64,000 bases of DNA, taken from assembly GCF_021155765.1 (NCBI RefSeq), contig NC_060105.1, positions 17,083,001 to 17,147,000 on the forward strand. The letters are read 5' to 3'. The notes beneath the pieces are model-generated. The model did not search any database. It was not told the DNA's origin and saw only the letters and a list, made by a program, of their open reading frames with translations. Position numbers and translations under genes: made by a program. Source of the stretch: Diprion similis (Eukaryota; Arthropoda; Insecta; Hymenoptera; Diprionidae). This document shows, in pieces, positions 51,070 through 63,463 of this stretch (the first letter of the stretch is position 1; every line of letters starts with the position of its first letter).

Positions 51070-52230
51070 TCTTTAGATATTACCTATTACACTGGCTCAG
51101 ATCACTGAAAATAAGGAATCTTTGATTTCCCTCTGCTGATTAATTTGTGTGAGTGGCACATGCCATAAATTCAGACGCAAGGGCGAAATTACATATTTCA
51201 CTTTACACGTGAAAATTGTTATACCGCAAAAAAAGGGCAATTTGGGAGAGAATGGATCATTGTGGCTTCTTGAATAAAACCAGAGCAATTTCGTGAACAA
51301 ACTAAAGACAAACAATAACTTGCTTCTAGGAATCCTCACGAATTAGAGGGAAGAGCCCCAGCAAGCTAGTGGATAATAGTGGATCAATTAAACATTATAC
51401 GATAAATTTCGTATACATAAAAGGGTGAACAAACAACACGAAGTTATAAACTCAATTTCTCACTTAGTCTATCGCCGAACAACACGAGAATTCTTTCACT
51501 GGTAAAAGAATACGAGCTCTTTAGGTGCTTCGCTGTTGCAAGTTTGACGATGTTTCAATTTTGTATCAGTGGCCATTTTACTCAAGATTGGTGAATATTA
51601 ATTTGTATTCATGAATTCCGGGCAGGTCCCCCATCTGTATACACTGTGACGTTGCTTACATTCCGCAAATATTTTTGTTTGCTTATTTGATATAGGTAGT
51701 ATCAGTCTACTGATACGGTCTGTAGATTGAATGAAATGCAATACATGTGTAAGGTCAATGAAAAAGCGAAACTTATTAAACGCAAGTCAGACACTAATTC
51801 AGCAGATAGTAGCGATGATTTTTTTGCAAGTAAACAAGAAACAAATGGAGAATTAATTTTCCAGTTCACAAGACAGGGGAAATGATTTATACTTAACTAT
51901 TTTAATTTGTCTTGTTGCTTGGCCAACAACAAGATTGCAAATCTTGGCTAAAAGATTAATTACTGTAGTTTCATTCTTGTCAATGTGTCGCATGTTTGAA
52001 TTGGTTTAGTTTTACGGAAAAGTCTTGGAAACGCACAATATTGGTTGTTGAATTTGAGTGATAAGTATATAAATATAAGTATGTGTGTATACACGATAAA
52101 CGGAGTTTACTGACTCCAAACAGATAAGTTTATGATAATCAAGATAGCATTAGTAACTGTTTTATAATCAAAATGAAAAATAATTGTGGATAACCTTACG
52201 TACTGAGTAATGTAGTAAAGGGTTCTCGAC
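51070..52230. other. Intergenic stretch upstream of gene B
   Basis: AT-rich, no gene, RNA or clear repeat recognised. Confidence 0.3.
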
Positions 52231-52239
52231 CTTCTTGGA

Positions 52240-53330
52240 TAAAGCATGTTGTGTTTACGCGTCGTTATTTCCACTTTGAACAGGTATAATGACAGATTGC
52301 AGTTTACCTCCGAATTAAAAGTTGAAAGGGAAATTAATTTTCTCGATGTACTTGGAAAAATAGTGTGATAGTAACAGATTAGGACAAAAAAAAACAAATT
52401 GGTCCCGGAGTTGTACGAATTTTTATTCCCAACATCGAATGAAACAAAAGATAGCGAACATCTATAGTTTAGTGTACAGGGGGATCCTATTGGCGAATGG
52501 GACATTTCGTGATAAGAAGATAAACTTCATGAAGGAAGTTTTATCAACAAATAATTATTCACCTCAATTGATTAATCGTCTCATGGAATCAACGGTAGCA
52601 TGTTTAATGAATAGGCCCAAAATTCAATTTGATATTGTTTTATGTAGCCAAGATGTTTTACCGTCTTTAAAGCCTTAGATGAGAGTCTTTGATGTTAAGG
52701 ACTTGTCTCACAAGGAGAGTATTTCAAGTCGACCTCTTCGATTTGATATCTCTTGTAATATGTAATAGTAGACTAAAAACTAAGCGACAAATATTTTTTT
52801 TTATCTGCCATTAAACAACTTAAGGGGGTGAAACCACTCTACAAAGTAAAGCATGTCAAGGAGCGATTTGGCAGTTTTTTTTTTAGTTTTTGTTTGTTTT
52901 TGAGACAGAAAATTATATTTTTCATTTCATGTTATGAGAAAGTTTTTCCAATTGAATTGGTTGAAAATTCTTACGTTCTTGTGGGTGAAACTACGAAAGA
53001 AATCAAATCGGAGAGATCGGCCTGGGACACCTTTCTTGTCAATCAATTGATCATGTTTTATGTAGGTTCAATGTTAAGTCTGTTTATAGGAACACCAATA
53101 ATTTGTCAAGGCTGTTCGTTGAAAGAGAAGTATTCGAATTTAGTTGAAAAAATAAGATGTTGCGGTTGTACAAAGTGTTATGTTGGCCCAACGAGCAGAC
53201 TTCTTAAAAAAAGAATTAATGAACACACGAAAGGAACATTCCTGCCGATCCGGATAAACAAACAGTGTTTACAAAACATAGAATGTTTGGGGTCATGCGT
53301 TCAGTTTTACGGCTTTTAGCATCCGCGGCC
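52240..53330 (+). pseudogene. Penelope-like retroelement remnant (RT tail and GIY-YIG endonuclease)
   Basis: Plus strand. The segment LQFTSELKVEREINFLDVLG near 52296-52355 matches the FT-E-E---INFLDV block of Penelope reverse transcriptases. Then comes a thumb-like KKINFMKEVLSTNNYSPQLI (52439-52678 frame). After a MITE insertion follows a zinc-knuckle/GIY-YIG segment with CCGCTKCYVGPTSRLLKKRI and NEH at about 53150-53230, typical of the C-terminal nuclease of these elements. Stop codons and frameshifts separate the parts and the 5' half is missing. The target-primed element is dead and truncated. Confidence 0.75.
52710..53039. mobile_element. MITE family X, copy 4, inserted in the Penelope-like element
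   Basis: The ends are ACAAGGAGAGTATTTCAAGT and GACACCTTTCTTGT, with the family blocks TAATAGTAGACTAAAAACTA and TGCCATTAAAC. It separates the RT remnant from the endonuclease remnant, so the MITE came after the retroelement. Confidence 0.8.
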
Positions 53331-53339
53331 AGGAAGAAG

Positions 53340-56300
53340 ACTTAATTCACAGATGTGCTATACAGCAATTCATGACAACTTGGTGAATCTAAGATCTGGC
53401 ACTGACAAATCAACTGATGTTTACAATCTGTTGATTGCCAATAATCTTAGCAGGCAATCCTTTTCCTTGCAGAGGATCTAACTAGAATTGTGATAGTTAG
53501 ATTTATGGCGCCATGATAAGTTTGGTAGAGGATGCCATGTTTTTAGTACATAATTGGTGCTACTGCTCTTTTTATATATCTTTCTTTTTGTTCGTGCCTT
53601 ATTCTTCCTGATCAGCCGTGCTACTCGCCGTTGGATTGAGCTCTTTTGTCTGCGGGTGAAAAGTCCACTTTAAAATAGTACCTAAGGAACCTGGTAAATA
53701 AATAATTCTCCTATCCTTTCTTCGGGAAGTGATTTACACATGGAAGTGTAACTGTAAAGATGTTTGATTTTGGCAAACGTGACTACACTAACCTCATTGT
53801 TTGTCGTTTCAGTTAACGACCTTCGCCTTGCTTTTTTGGACACGAGCTGTTCGATTCTCGGTTCAAGATCGATTTTTCTCGTTTCCTGTGTGTAAAATTT
53901 AAGTAAATGACTTTTACATAATTTATGATTTGTTAAGAAGATCTGTAAATTGTTAATTTACACTCGTTGTTGTGTTTTTCTTTTTATTTCTTCTTTTGTT
54001 TCCAGGCAGAATTACTATTGCAGTTTATTTATCTCAATCTTTATAGTAGACTTTATTGAAATAAATATTTTCATTCTGAATAGGGCCCCCTTCTCAGTTT
54101 TTATTGACGTACAATACCGAGAATATCCCCTATGTACTGAGTAATGTTTTTTCCGTACGATGATAAATGCTTCTCAACAAAAAACAAAGTTATAAATTAA
54201 TCTTTCGTTAAAAATATTCCGTGAGTACATCTCACACATTTCAAATATCTTGACTTTATTGCTACCCTATTTACTTCGTAAAGCTGAAAACCCGTTCTTT
54301 CCTTAAATATTGCACTTCCACTTTCATGTAATACAATAGATACCTAATATTTGTATTACACATGTGTCCTGGGACATGATATAAATATTGACACGTCAAG
54401 GTATCTGACATGAAATGCTTGAAAGAAATGTCACTCTTTGAAGGTAACTCATTGGCATTTTTGTGACAGGGTTTGATATATTAAGCCTTATCTTTTACAA
54501 TATGTATATGAAAATTAGAAACTCTTATCAATTGCAAGGATAACCTTATACATGTAGTTAAACTGTTATCAGCCGTATTATCATCTCTCTTTCAGTATAA
54601 TAATTCTTATCACCTTTTGCAACACCACTTATTAGCTGTAGAACACGACGTTCAACCAGACCTTCTGTACTTGTACTTGATAAAACTAATTTTATTAATT
54701 TTTGTTGCGTACGCTCTTATAGCAGAAAAGTCATCAAATGCTGAAAACTGTGACTTAACATTTTCAAATGACCATCGCTGACTTTAATCTCCACCGGGTA
54801 TTTTATACTACTGATGGATGTAACTTTTTAGGCCAAGCCAAAGGCCGTAAGGTGATTTGGTAAGCTGCCCACCAGTGGTAATAGAAATGCTGTTTTTACG
54901 CGAAGTCTCTTCTTCCACGGTTGATATCTTGGTTGCTTATCGAGGGAAGTTCAAGTACCTATAATGATTCTTGTAACGAATTCGTCGTGCTTCCGAACCA
55001 TCATATTTAAATCCTATCCGACCTCAATGTTGTACTCAAACGCGTTGTCAAGTTAGTGTTTTTGTTTTTTAAGTAATCCGCGTGTTTCGAACATTTCATT
55101 TGAATTTTTTTTGAGAGAAATCGGTTTTTTTTTTTTTTTCAACATTCACTAAACGAAAAATAATCCTATTTTGCCACTTGGGGAATATGTTGGGCATATT
55201 TGTAGTCTTAAAGTGGGCTGAACACTTAAAAAACGAATTTTTTTGATTCTGTATAAACTTTATAATGTTTGAAAAAGCAACGGAAGTAAATAAAATAAAT
55301 AATGAGTGACGCATTGATTTAGAACTTCTCAATATGTTGTTTTCTATGACTTCGTTCTCATTGCCCAGCCTAACGAGGGTAGCATAAACTGAAGATGGAT
55401 GAATCAAATTTGACTGGGACACCCCCGAAAGTGGTTGAAAATAAATAAAGACAAATCTCATCAAAAGCGCAAATCCCTATCTCAACCCTAAACTCTCTTG
55501 CAAGGTTTATGAAGTTTACCATTTGAAATATCCACATTTTTCGCAACTTTCAGTATGTATTTGTTTGATCATCGGACTAACTATTAAAAAAAAAAGCTAT
55601 GAGTGTAAAAAGCGAGTAAGCGTGGATGCTTCTCTTTGAGACAAATATTAGCATCGTCAATAGAGCCTTTTACGTAAATACGTCAAAAAGTCAAACCCTA
55701 ATTGGGTATAACTGGCATAGAATGCTCTACAGAGGATGCTGATATTTTTATTTAATATTAGGATCAACATTTAGTGATTTCACACAGGAACAAGTTATTT
55801 TGCTAACAATAGGTCTTGCGACGAAATTTATACTGCAACTGTAGTAAAAACGTGTGCATTTCAAATGGCAAACTTCACAGGCCTTGCACAAAGGGTTTAG
55901 GTTTGAGATAAAGATCTGTGCTTTGAAGGAGATTTTTATTCATTTATTTCGAACCAATCTGGAGGGTGGCCAAGTCAAAATTCGAAAAAGTCCTAAATCA
56001 CAGCCACCCTAATGTATACGACGTAATTGACAAAATGTTGATTTTTATAACTATTATAGCTAGCCGAATGTAGATGATATAATTGCTCTTTATAACTACA
56101 CAAATAAAAGTTGATAACACAATTGCCAGAGATGCTAAAAATATTATAGTTTTTAATAGTATAACGCTATTGTTGAAATACTGTATAAAGGCTTCGTGAT
56201 GAGTAGTTACATTCAGACTGTAGTAGAACCCCAACGTTCACTGAAAATCTCACGAATGTAGTGATTATTCAACGTTAACCAGTCTTCTCGAAACAACGTC

Positions 56301-56340
56301 GGGTCATGATTTTTAAAGGTCTCAATCATTCATCGTCTGC
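53340..56340. other. Intergenic stretch between genes B and A
   Basis: No coding, RNA or clear repeat feature is supported. The open frames are short, AT-rich and without signals. AATAAA on the minus strand near 55948-55934 is a possible distal poly(A) signal for gene A. TTAGGGTGGCTGTG on the minus strand at about 56012 matches a block at 48782 and probably marks the end of another MITE. Confidence 0.3.
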
Positions 56341-56355
56341 ATACAATGAGTACTT

Positions 56356-59300
56356 CTAATTTATCTGGAAAAGGCAGACGAAAATCAGTACTGCTGCGAA
56401 GAAGTTCAAAGATGCAGTAGCAGCGGAACTCTCATGATAATGTTCCTCGGTAGTTCCTTCGATCTCCGTTGTAGTAGCTTCTAATTCGGCCAGCTTTGCG
56501 ACGAGCCAAGTTCTGACCTCCGCCTCATAAGCCGTATTCCATGCGATGTTCGACTCAGCATTTGCGATAGCTGTCGCGGCTGCCGTACCAAGGATAGCGG
56601 ATTGAGCTGTGATGAACGCGTTCAGCTGCAATACGATACATTTAATAGTAAAAGAAAGTCACAGAGCTTATCAATTATAAAAAAACGGTCAATGAATATT
56701 TTTGCAACTATCTAACGGTGGTTACCTTGTCCAGCTGAGTCTGGGTCGTCATTCGATAAGCGGTACCTGTGAGGAATGTCTGAACTGTCGAGTTACTGCC
56801 AAAGCTAAAAAAAAAAACATGTCATTAATAAAGTTGTCATTTCGTTTTTACTCATTTAGTGAACAGACCTCCCACGTGAAGTACAGAAATTTGAAATAAT
56901 GACTGACTCACTATGAGACAATGTTGTTCACGTTAGCAACGAGAAAGTCGAAAGCTCGATCCACATTGTATGGACTTCCTTGATAAACGTAAATGAAAGC
57001 CGACGAGGAAGTTGAAGTAGTTAATCCAGTCGTGGAATTGATAATCGCACTCATCCAGTTATTAATGATACTTTCGTCTTCAGAACACCCAAGACCAGCC
57101 AATAGTGCAGTTTTCTCGGTAGAAGATTCGGTGGTCAGATATCTGCTTAGAGCTCTATTCCATGTTGTGGAATTTGCACCACGTAGCCCCGCGCAAATTG
57201 TGTTGGTTAACAAATTTGGGGCGATTCTGAAACAATAATGTAGATGTTGAAGGAGTTTTCAACTTCATTGATAACTTGGTTCTACGTGGTTCGCAGCTTA
57301 CGGATTGACCGTTGAATTATCAAGCCAGCTGATGAGTTTCTCTTCAGCATTAGACCTGCAGCTTTGGAGGCCGAAATTGCAGGCATAGCTTATGACATTG
57401 ACTCTGTTTAAAGTTGTCATGTGTTCATCATCGGAAGACTCCTCGATACCAATTGTTTCGAAAACTTTGCTAGTCAGGAAGGCAAAGTAGGTCTAAAAAT
57501 AAAATATTTGTTCAAAGTAAACTGGCAGTGATGATTACTCAGGTTTCAGTAACACGCTGCAAGAGCCTGACAAACGGTAGCGGCATATTACCCTGAACGA
57601 TTCGTATTCGTCTGTATTCGCGAATACTCGGTGAAGGTAGGAGAGGCCAGTAAATGCGGCGTACCACGGGACATAGTCAACCTCATGTTGTAAATAAAGA
57701 GTGACATCCAGCACAACTGAATAAGAAAGTAGGTTTGCTCTAGCCAAATTGAGAGCGTCATCTATGAGCGCAGCTCGATTGAGGACATGGATGGCCAAGT
57801 AGTTATCGCTGTTCAAGTAATCCGCGATCATTCCCCAATTCGTGTCATCGTAGTTGACGCGGTAGTAGCCTGATTGGAGTTGAAAACAAAATGATAAAGA
57901 ATAAGAAAGATGGGTTGTACATTTTGGTCCGTGAGAAACAAAATTGTATGCACATTGCACCTGTCTGTTGTTTGTTGAAGATGACCCATCCGCTCGCATT
58001 AAAACTGCTGATTATTATGCTTTCGTCCTGGCTACGAATCCAGTCTGCGGCAACAGTCGAGCTGAAATCAGGACTTGATTGGACTGCCCAGTTTATGGGA
58101 ATCCACCATTTGTAATCGTGTGTATCGCTCGAATCAGCATCTCCAAGCAAGAAACGCGCTTGAGTGATTTCTGTTGTCCCTGTGGTGTAGTTTCTAGTCA
58201 CCGTTACGACTGGATACCCCATCTGCTCCACCCAAGTTTCCATGATATCAGCAACATAGACCAGCGTTGGAAGTATATATGCCTCACTCTCAGCCTCGTG
58301 TAGAGACTCGAAGAGATCATCCGAGGTGGCTGCGCTGTACGCCCTATGAAACAAAACATACTCTAATCTTCTTCTCCAAGGTTCTTTGTTTTAACAATTT
58401 TGACACCAGACTTACATCTTATTCAAATACTTGGTAAGTCCAGCTTTGAAGACTTCCTCCGTCAAAAAGTGCGACATCATACGAATCACGCAGGCAGCTA
58501 CAAGATAGTTTTAGAAAGAAATAAGCGATAGGCTTATTGAAGGAATTACAAAGTGATTGACTACTGATTGGTGCTATAACCTTTTCTGTATGATACATTG
58601 TCAAAAATGGCGCTGATTTCACTCGGACTTGCCACATCTTGGTTCATCGGATGAGAGGTTGCTGAGGCATCGCTAACAAACGCAGTGGCTTGCTGAGCTA
58701 TGACTACGAATTGCTCCATCAAGCGCCAGTTATCTTCCGCCTAATGTGATGAACGAAGTCGTGTTAGAACAGAGTCTATAGATGTTAAATCATAAATAGA
58801 TGCGTAGTAGTCGCTAGTGCCGAAGGATGGGTACATACTGCGTCCGTCGTATAGTACTGGAAATAAGTTGCGAAACCTTCATTCAGCCAAAGGTACTTCC
58901 ACCAGGCAGGACTCACGAGATTTCCAAACCATTGATGAGCAAACTCATGGGAAATCACCGTCGCTATACTTCGTTTTGTGGAGAGTGTACTGACGTTTTC
59001 TTCATACAGAAACATGCTCTCCCTGAAATCATGGAACTGTTTGGTAGAAATCTACTTAGGGTCTTCTTCAGATAGAATCTATCGCAGAACTTGCACAATT
59101 CATCTAACCTATACGTGACGAGACCCCAGTTTTCCATGGCACCGGCTGAGAAATCGGGTATTGAAATCTGGTCCATTTTTGGTAGCATGTAAGAGATGTT
59201 TGTGTAATTTTCGAGCTCCGCCAATTCTATACGTCCTATATCGAAAACGTATTGTGCCTGATCAATAGCGGTGGGCTTAGTCCAAACGTTGTATGCTTCG

Positions 59301-60570
59301 TCGTCACTTTTTATCGCAATGAAGTCCGAGACTACGAAAGCAATCAAATAAGTGGACATTATAGGAGTAGTTTCGAAAACAGTCCAGATTTTTCCATCGG
59401 TTGCGTCCTCGTACGTCTGATTGATAGGCATATTGGAAAGTGCATGGAGCTCAGGTTCGTGCTTGATTGAGATAGCAAATGTTGCCTTCAACGCTGGCTC
59501 ATCGTAACATGGAAAAGCACGGCGAGCGCTTGTAGGCTCGAATTGTGTAGTGGCAAGCCACCTGCAAAGGGTATAAAATCGGTGGATAAGTTTCGGGGTC
59601 TATGGTAAAGGATGAAGTAAAATATTTGTGATTAGGTACAAAAGTGGTAATATTATACGTCGCTGTATACGATTTCCAGTTGAATGATTAAATTTGGTGT
59701 TGAAAGGTTCAAAACTTAGGTTATCGAATTTCAATAATTCAGTGCAACAGTGTATCCTACTCAAAATAAGCTACTCTGAAAATAAGATGACCAAATTGCT
59801 GTCTCGAATGTTTTAGATATATTGAATATGTCACTGATAAATTGAATCACAATGACGTAGATCTTCACATCTGACATTCCTGTATTAAATATTATTATTA
59901 CTCCGCTAAGAATTGATTCCAATCGACGGATGAATCGAATCTATGACCAAAGAGTGACGAAATGATTTCGAATATTCCCTGAAGCAAAAAAGCTTTCACG
60001 AATATAGGTAACTATAAAAATCAACGAAAACGTAAAATGGTATTCTTATCGTAAATGAATAACTGAGTTAAGCACTTACACTGTATCACCCGATGCATTG
60101 GTGTATGAACTTCTGTAAAACCCATACATATCATCATCCAGTACACCGACGTATGTAAAACTGAGTGTGTAGTTTCCGATCGGGAGCGGACTTGCAACAC
60201 CAATAATTAAAAATTGTTCAGTCGTGTCGTAAGTGTGACTAGTAACATTGATAGATGTGCCATTTTCATTTACGAGCGTTGTAAGACCTTCGTTGTAGGT
60301 TAACGCATTTGAGTGCAGAGTGATACTCGACGTCGCCTGCAAGACTTCGAGGTCTATGACAGCTTTACCATCAAAAGTGAAATTATTCACGACTATATAC
60401 GGGGTTAGTTCGATAGTATAGCTCAAAGGAACAGTGTTGTTTGGAAGACGGTAATCGCCGTCCACGCGACTTCCAGCTTTGAATTGCCCCAATTCCGCAC
60501 GGGGAATAGGACTAGAAAAGACGATGGCCACCAGCAGGACCAGTTGCAGAACGACCTTCGTCAGGGTCAT
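56356..60570 (-). CDS. Aminopeptidase N, single module, GPI-anchored (gene A)
   Basis: A secreted M1 zinc aminopeptidase of 961 aa. Exons: 60570-60080, 59561-59109, 59022-58839, 58740-58581, 58497-58416, 58343-57961, 57869-57592, 57492-57302, 57226-56912, 56804-56726, 56625-56356; the lengths sum to 962 codons in frame. The signal peptide is [20 protein letters not shown]. Then come [63 protein letters not shown] and a helical C-terminal domain. The end is an acidic/Thr linker, HESSAATA and a hydrophobic GPI tail ending FQIN. The catalytic set is intact; the segment after the catalytic Tyr reads RKAAC, unlike YAKGAS in most relatives. An acceptor (CTTCACAG or AAACAG) just before the ATG implies a 5' leader intron. 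Most likely a midgut brush-border enzyme. Confidence 0.93.
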
Positions 60571-60922
60571 TCTGTTTTTTCTGTGAAGAGAATCTCCATT
60601 ATTGGTTTTGAAAAATTTTCAGAAATATTTCAACAGCAGGTGATAAAGAGTTAGATATTTGAACTAGATGGACAACCTAAACAAATTATGATTATCTACA
60701 TTTCTGACCTAAAATACAATCACTTAAAGATATTTGAGAGAAATTTGAAATGTTGATAAATAAGAGGTAAAAAAAAATAGAGACATTCAATTGTTCATTA
60801 CTCTCCTTTTCGATTAAAGGTAAAAACTACGTTAAGGGTGAAGCGATAAATCATTCAACTGCGTAGCACTGAGATGAAAAAGATAGAATTGGTCAACCCT
60901 ACGTCATGGTAAGAGCACTCAC

Positions 60923-61047
60923 TGATGATGGTTTCACAGATGGTAGAACAAGTCCAGATATCGAATCCAGTTCATTGCTTTTATATGGCGCACGTGTCAT
61001 CCACTCACCACAGAAAAATTAGGCGCTCTCAATCTTATCTGTTATCA
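60923..61047 (-). promoter_or_regulatory. Gene A promoter and non-coding first exon
   Basis: Minus strand: TGATAACAGATAAG (61047-61034) holds two GATA sites. About 50 bases on is CATATAAAAG with TATAAAAG at 60985-60978. The first exon (about 60955-60923) ends CATCA|GTGAGTG, a strong donor, and would splice to the acceptor before the ATG at 60570. Confidence 0.65.
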
Positions 61048-61049
61048 AA

Positions 61050-62240
61050 CACAACCTGTCGAAGCACCCTCCAAAGCGATCAGTGCCTTTTGAGTGGGTT
61101 GTAATCGTCCGTATGCATAGCTCATTGTCAGTAAAACTTCTTAGATGTCCTTGCACAATGTGATGTATGTGTATGTCTGCTTTATCTTTTATGGCTTGTC
61201 AAATTTTTTTTGTGCCTACTTCAAATTGTCTGACCGTATCGTATCAGTCTCTGACAGGATTAAGCGAGCTGAACTTCTAAGCCACTATAATTTCCTCTTC
61301 GAAAACGCATCCGTCATCCTCGGATTGTTCTAATTTCTGTAACGAGTACTTGAACTTCGTTTTATTATTTCTGATAGTGAGTGAAATAATTTGGTAACTG
61401 ACGAACTTTCCCCCAGACCTTTTGTGATGGGGTTAAGTAACTGGCACACGTAGGTATTCATCTCTTAATTACAATCATGCTTATCACAGCTAAAATCAAG
61501 TTTTTTCATCAGTAGGAGTCAACGGTCTCTGACGCAAATCGTCACCTATATACGGAAGAATGTTAAGTCATTGCCTGAGAACGAACACAATATTGATTCT
61601 GCGTTAATCGGACTCATTGTCACTTGAAAAATACACATGTTTATAAATTTCTGACACATGTAGCAGATATTATCTGAGGGTTTTATCGCTATTGGATAAT
61701 TAATCGAGCATTGATGTAGACGACTTAATTTCTGTCTATCGTATCAGCGTCATGTAAGAATGTTCACAGATTAGTGTTACTTATGAGTGTGATTTGTACT
61801 AATGAGTGTTATTTGTTGTTATAACTTCATAACCGGAATTCATTGGTCCAGTAATAGCTTACGGTATTGACGCACAAACACCTGATATAAGTCTCTTGTT
61901 CCGACGATAGTAAATGAAACTGATCTGCGGTGCATTTTGACAGGCACTTTCAGTTTTCAGAGGCTAGTCGGTATCACATTTTGTTCTTACTGTGCTGCAA
62001 TACGCTTCCACCATTAATATTGGACTTTCGGGTCAATCTTATAAATTTAGATGAAATGATGGGATATTTGTGGTTAAATTTTTTGAATTACTTATTTATT
62101 CCTCGAAAATTATAGTAATAATTTGACGCTTCGCAACCTAAGTAAAATTTACACCTCGTATTCCATATATCTAACATCAATTTTCTCCTGTGCATTGTAA
62201 ACTTTATAGTATAAAACTTCCACTATACTTAAGTTGCACT
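61050..62240. other. Intergenic stretch between genes D and A
   Basis: No gene or clear repeat recognised. AATAAA on the minus strand at 62101-62096 is a plausible poly(A) signal for gene D, about 150 bases after its stop. Confidence 0.35.
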
Positions 62241-62252
62241 TAAGATGCATTG

Positions 62253-63463
62253 TCAACCTGCAAAGTTGAGAATCGCATACGTAAAACAGAGAATAATCGG
62301 TCCAAAGGTGGTTGGCAGATTTCCGGCAGAACTTGATTCTTCTTCGAGCCACTGAGTTATGTCACCTTCGTAGGTGTCGAGCCAGCCGATATTTTCTTTC
62401 GCGATTTCTATTGCACGTTGGGCCGAGGATGAAGCATCTCCTAGCTGATCACCGTACTCAGAAATGAGCGTTTCGAGCTGTAAGAACCAAATTTTCTTGA
62501 GAGTGAAATTAGAGTATTCAAAATACTAGTAGTGTAAATAAAAGGAAAAACATCATACATTGGCTAACTGGGTCTCCGACACTAAGTAAGTGGCAAGATT
62601 TTGCAGCAAATTTCCGACCACGTTCAATCCTCCGTAGCTGAAACACGTGACAGTGTAGGGATGAACTTTTGGAACCAAAAGTGGGCCAGAAATTGAGATT
62701 TGCTGTGAATGATACTCACTGAAGAGATGCGTCCGCAATGTTGTCAAACAAAAATTCAAGTGCAACGTCTACATTGGCTGGATTTTCCGAGTAAACTGAA
62801 GTAAAAGCAGCAAGTCTATGTTGAGAACGGAGTCCAGAGTTTTCAGTAATGGAGAATGTCAGGTATCTACGAAATATTTTTGCGACGTTATTTTCCAAAA
62901 AAATCATACTCTTAGGCAGTTATGGTGGTTGGTCTATGAAGACAATTAAGCATTCACTAACTATTCGAGAACTTATCCATGTTTTTTTACATACGTTTCA
63001 TTATCAACTATATCTGGTTCTCACCTGAGCAAAATATCCTCATCCAAGCTGCAGCCCAAACCTGAAAGAATTAAGGCCTGCTCTCCAGCTACATCCGTCG
63101 CTAAATACCTCTCCCACATGAAATTCCAGACATTGGTATCAGCAATTCGTAGCCCTTCACAGTACGCCCACGCTCTGAGGTCAACTGCAATGCTAAGAAG
63201 AAATATTATCGAAATTTGAACCGGTGGTCCAGAAGCTTGATTAGTAGGTACCAGTCACGTTGAAATTCTTACGGGGTATTGCCTCCGCTAGTGTAATAGT
63301 CTTGCACAAGTTGTTGAGCCTGGCTATTGCAGCCAGGACAGCCCATTCGGCAAGCCCAGGAGTGCGAATTTGCCCTGAGAAAACTTGTTACATGTTCGTC
63401 GGCGTCCTGCACCGTGTAACCGAGACTGTTATGGACAGGAGATACTCGAGAGAATATATAACT
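62253..63463 (-). CDS. Aminopeptidase N, 3' end only (gene D)
   Basis: Five exons are visible: 63463-63273 (191 bases), 63192-63025 (168), 62866-62720 (147), 62637-62559 (79) and 62477-62253. Together they encode the last 269 residues of an M1 aminopeptidase: the helical C-terminal domain with RANSHSWACRMGCPGC, GLGCSLDEDILLR, FTSVYS and a final IGWLDTYEGDITQW. The end is SSSAGN and a hydrophobic GPI tail closing in NFAG. The first four exon lengths are identical or nearly so to genes A and B. The catalytic half must lie beyond 64000; no further exon is seen at 63464-64000. Confidence 0.88.
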
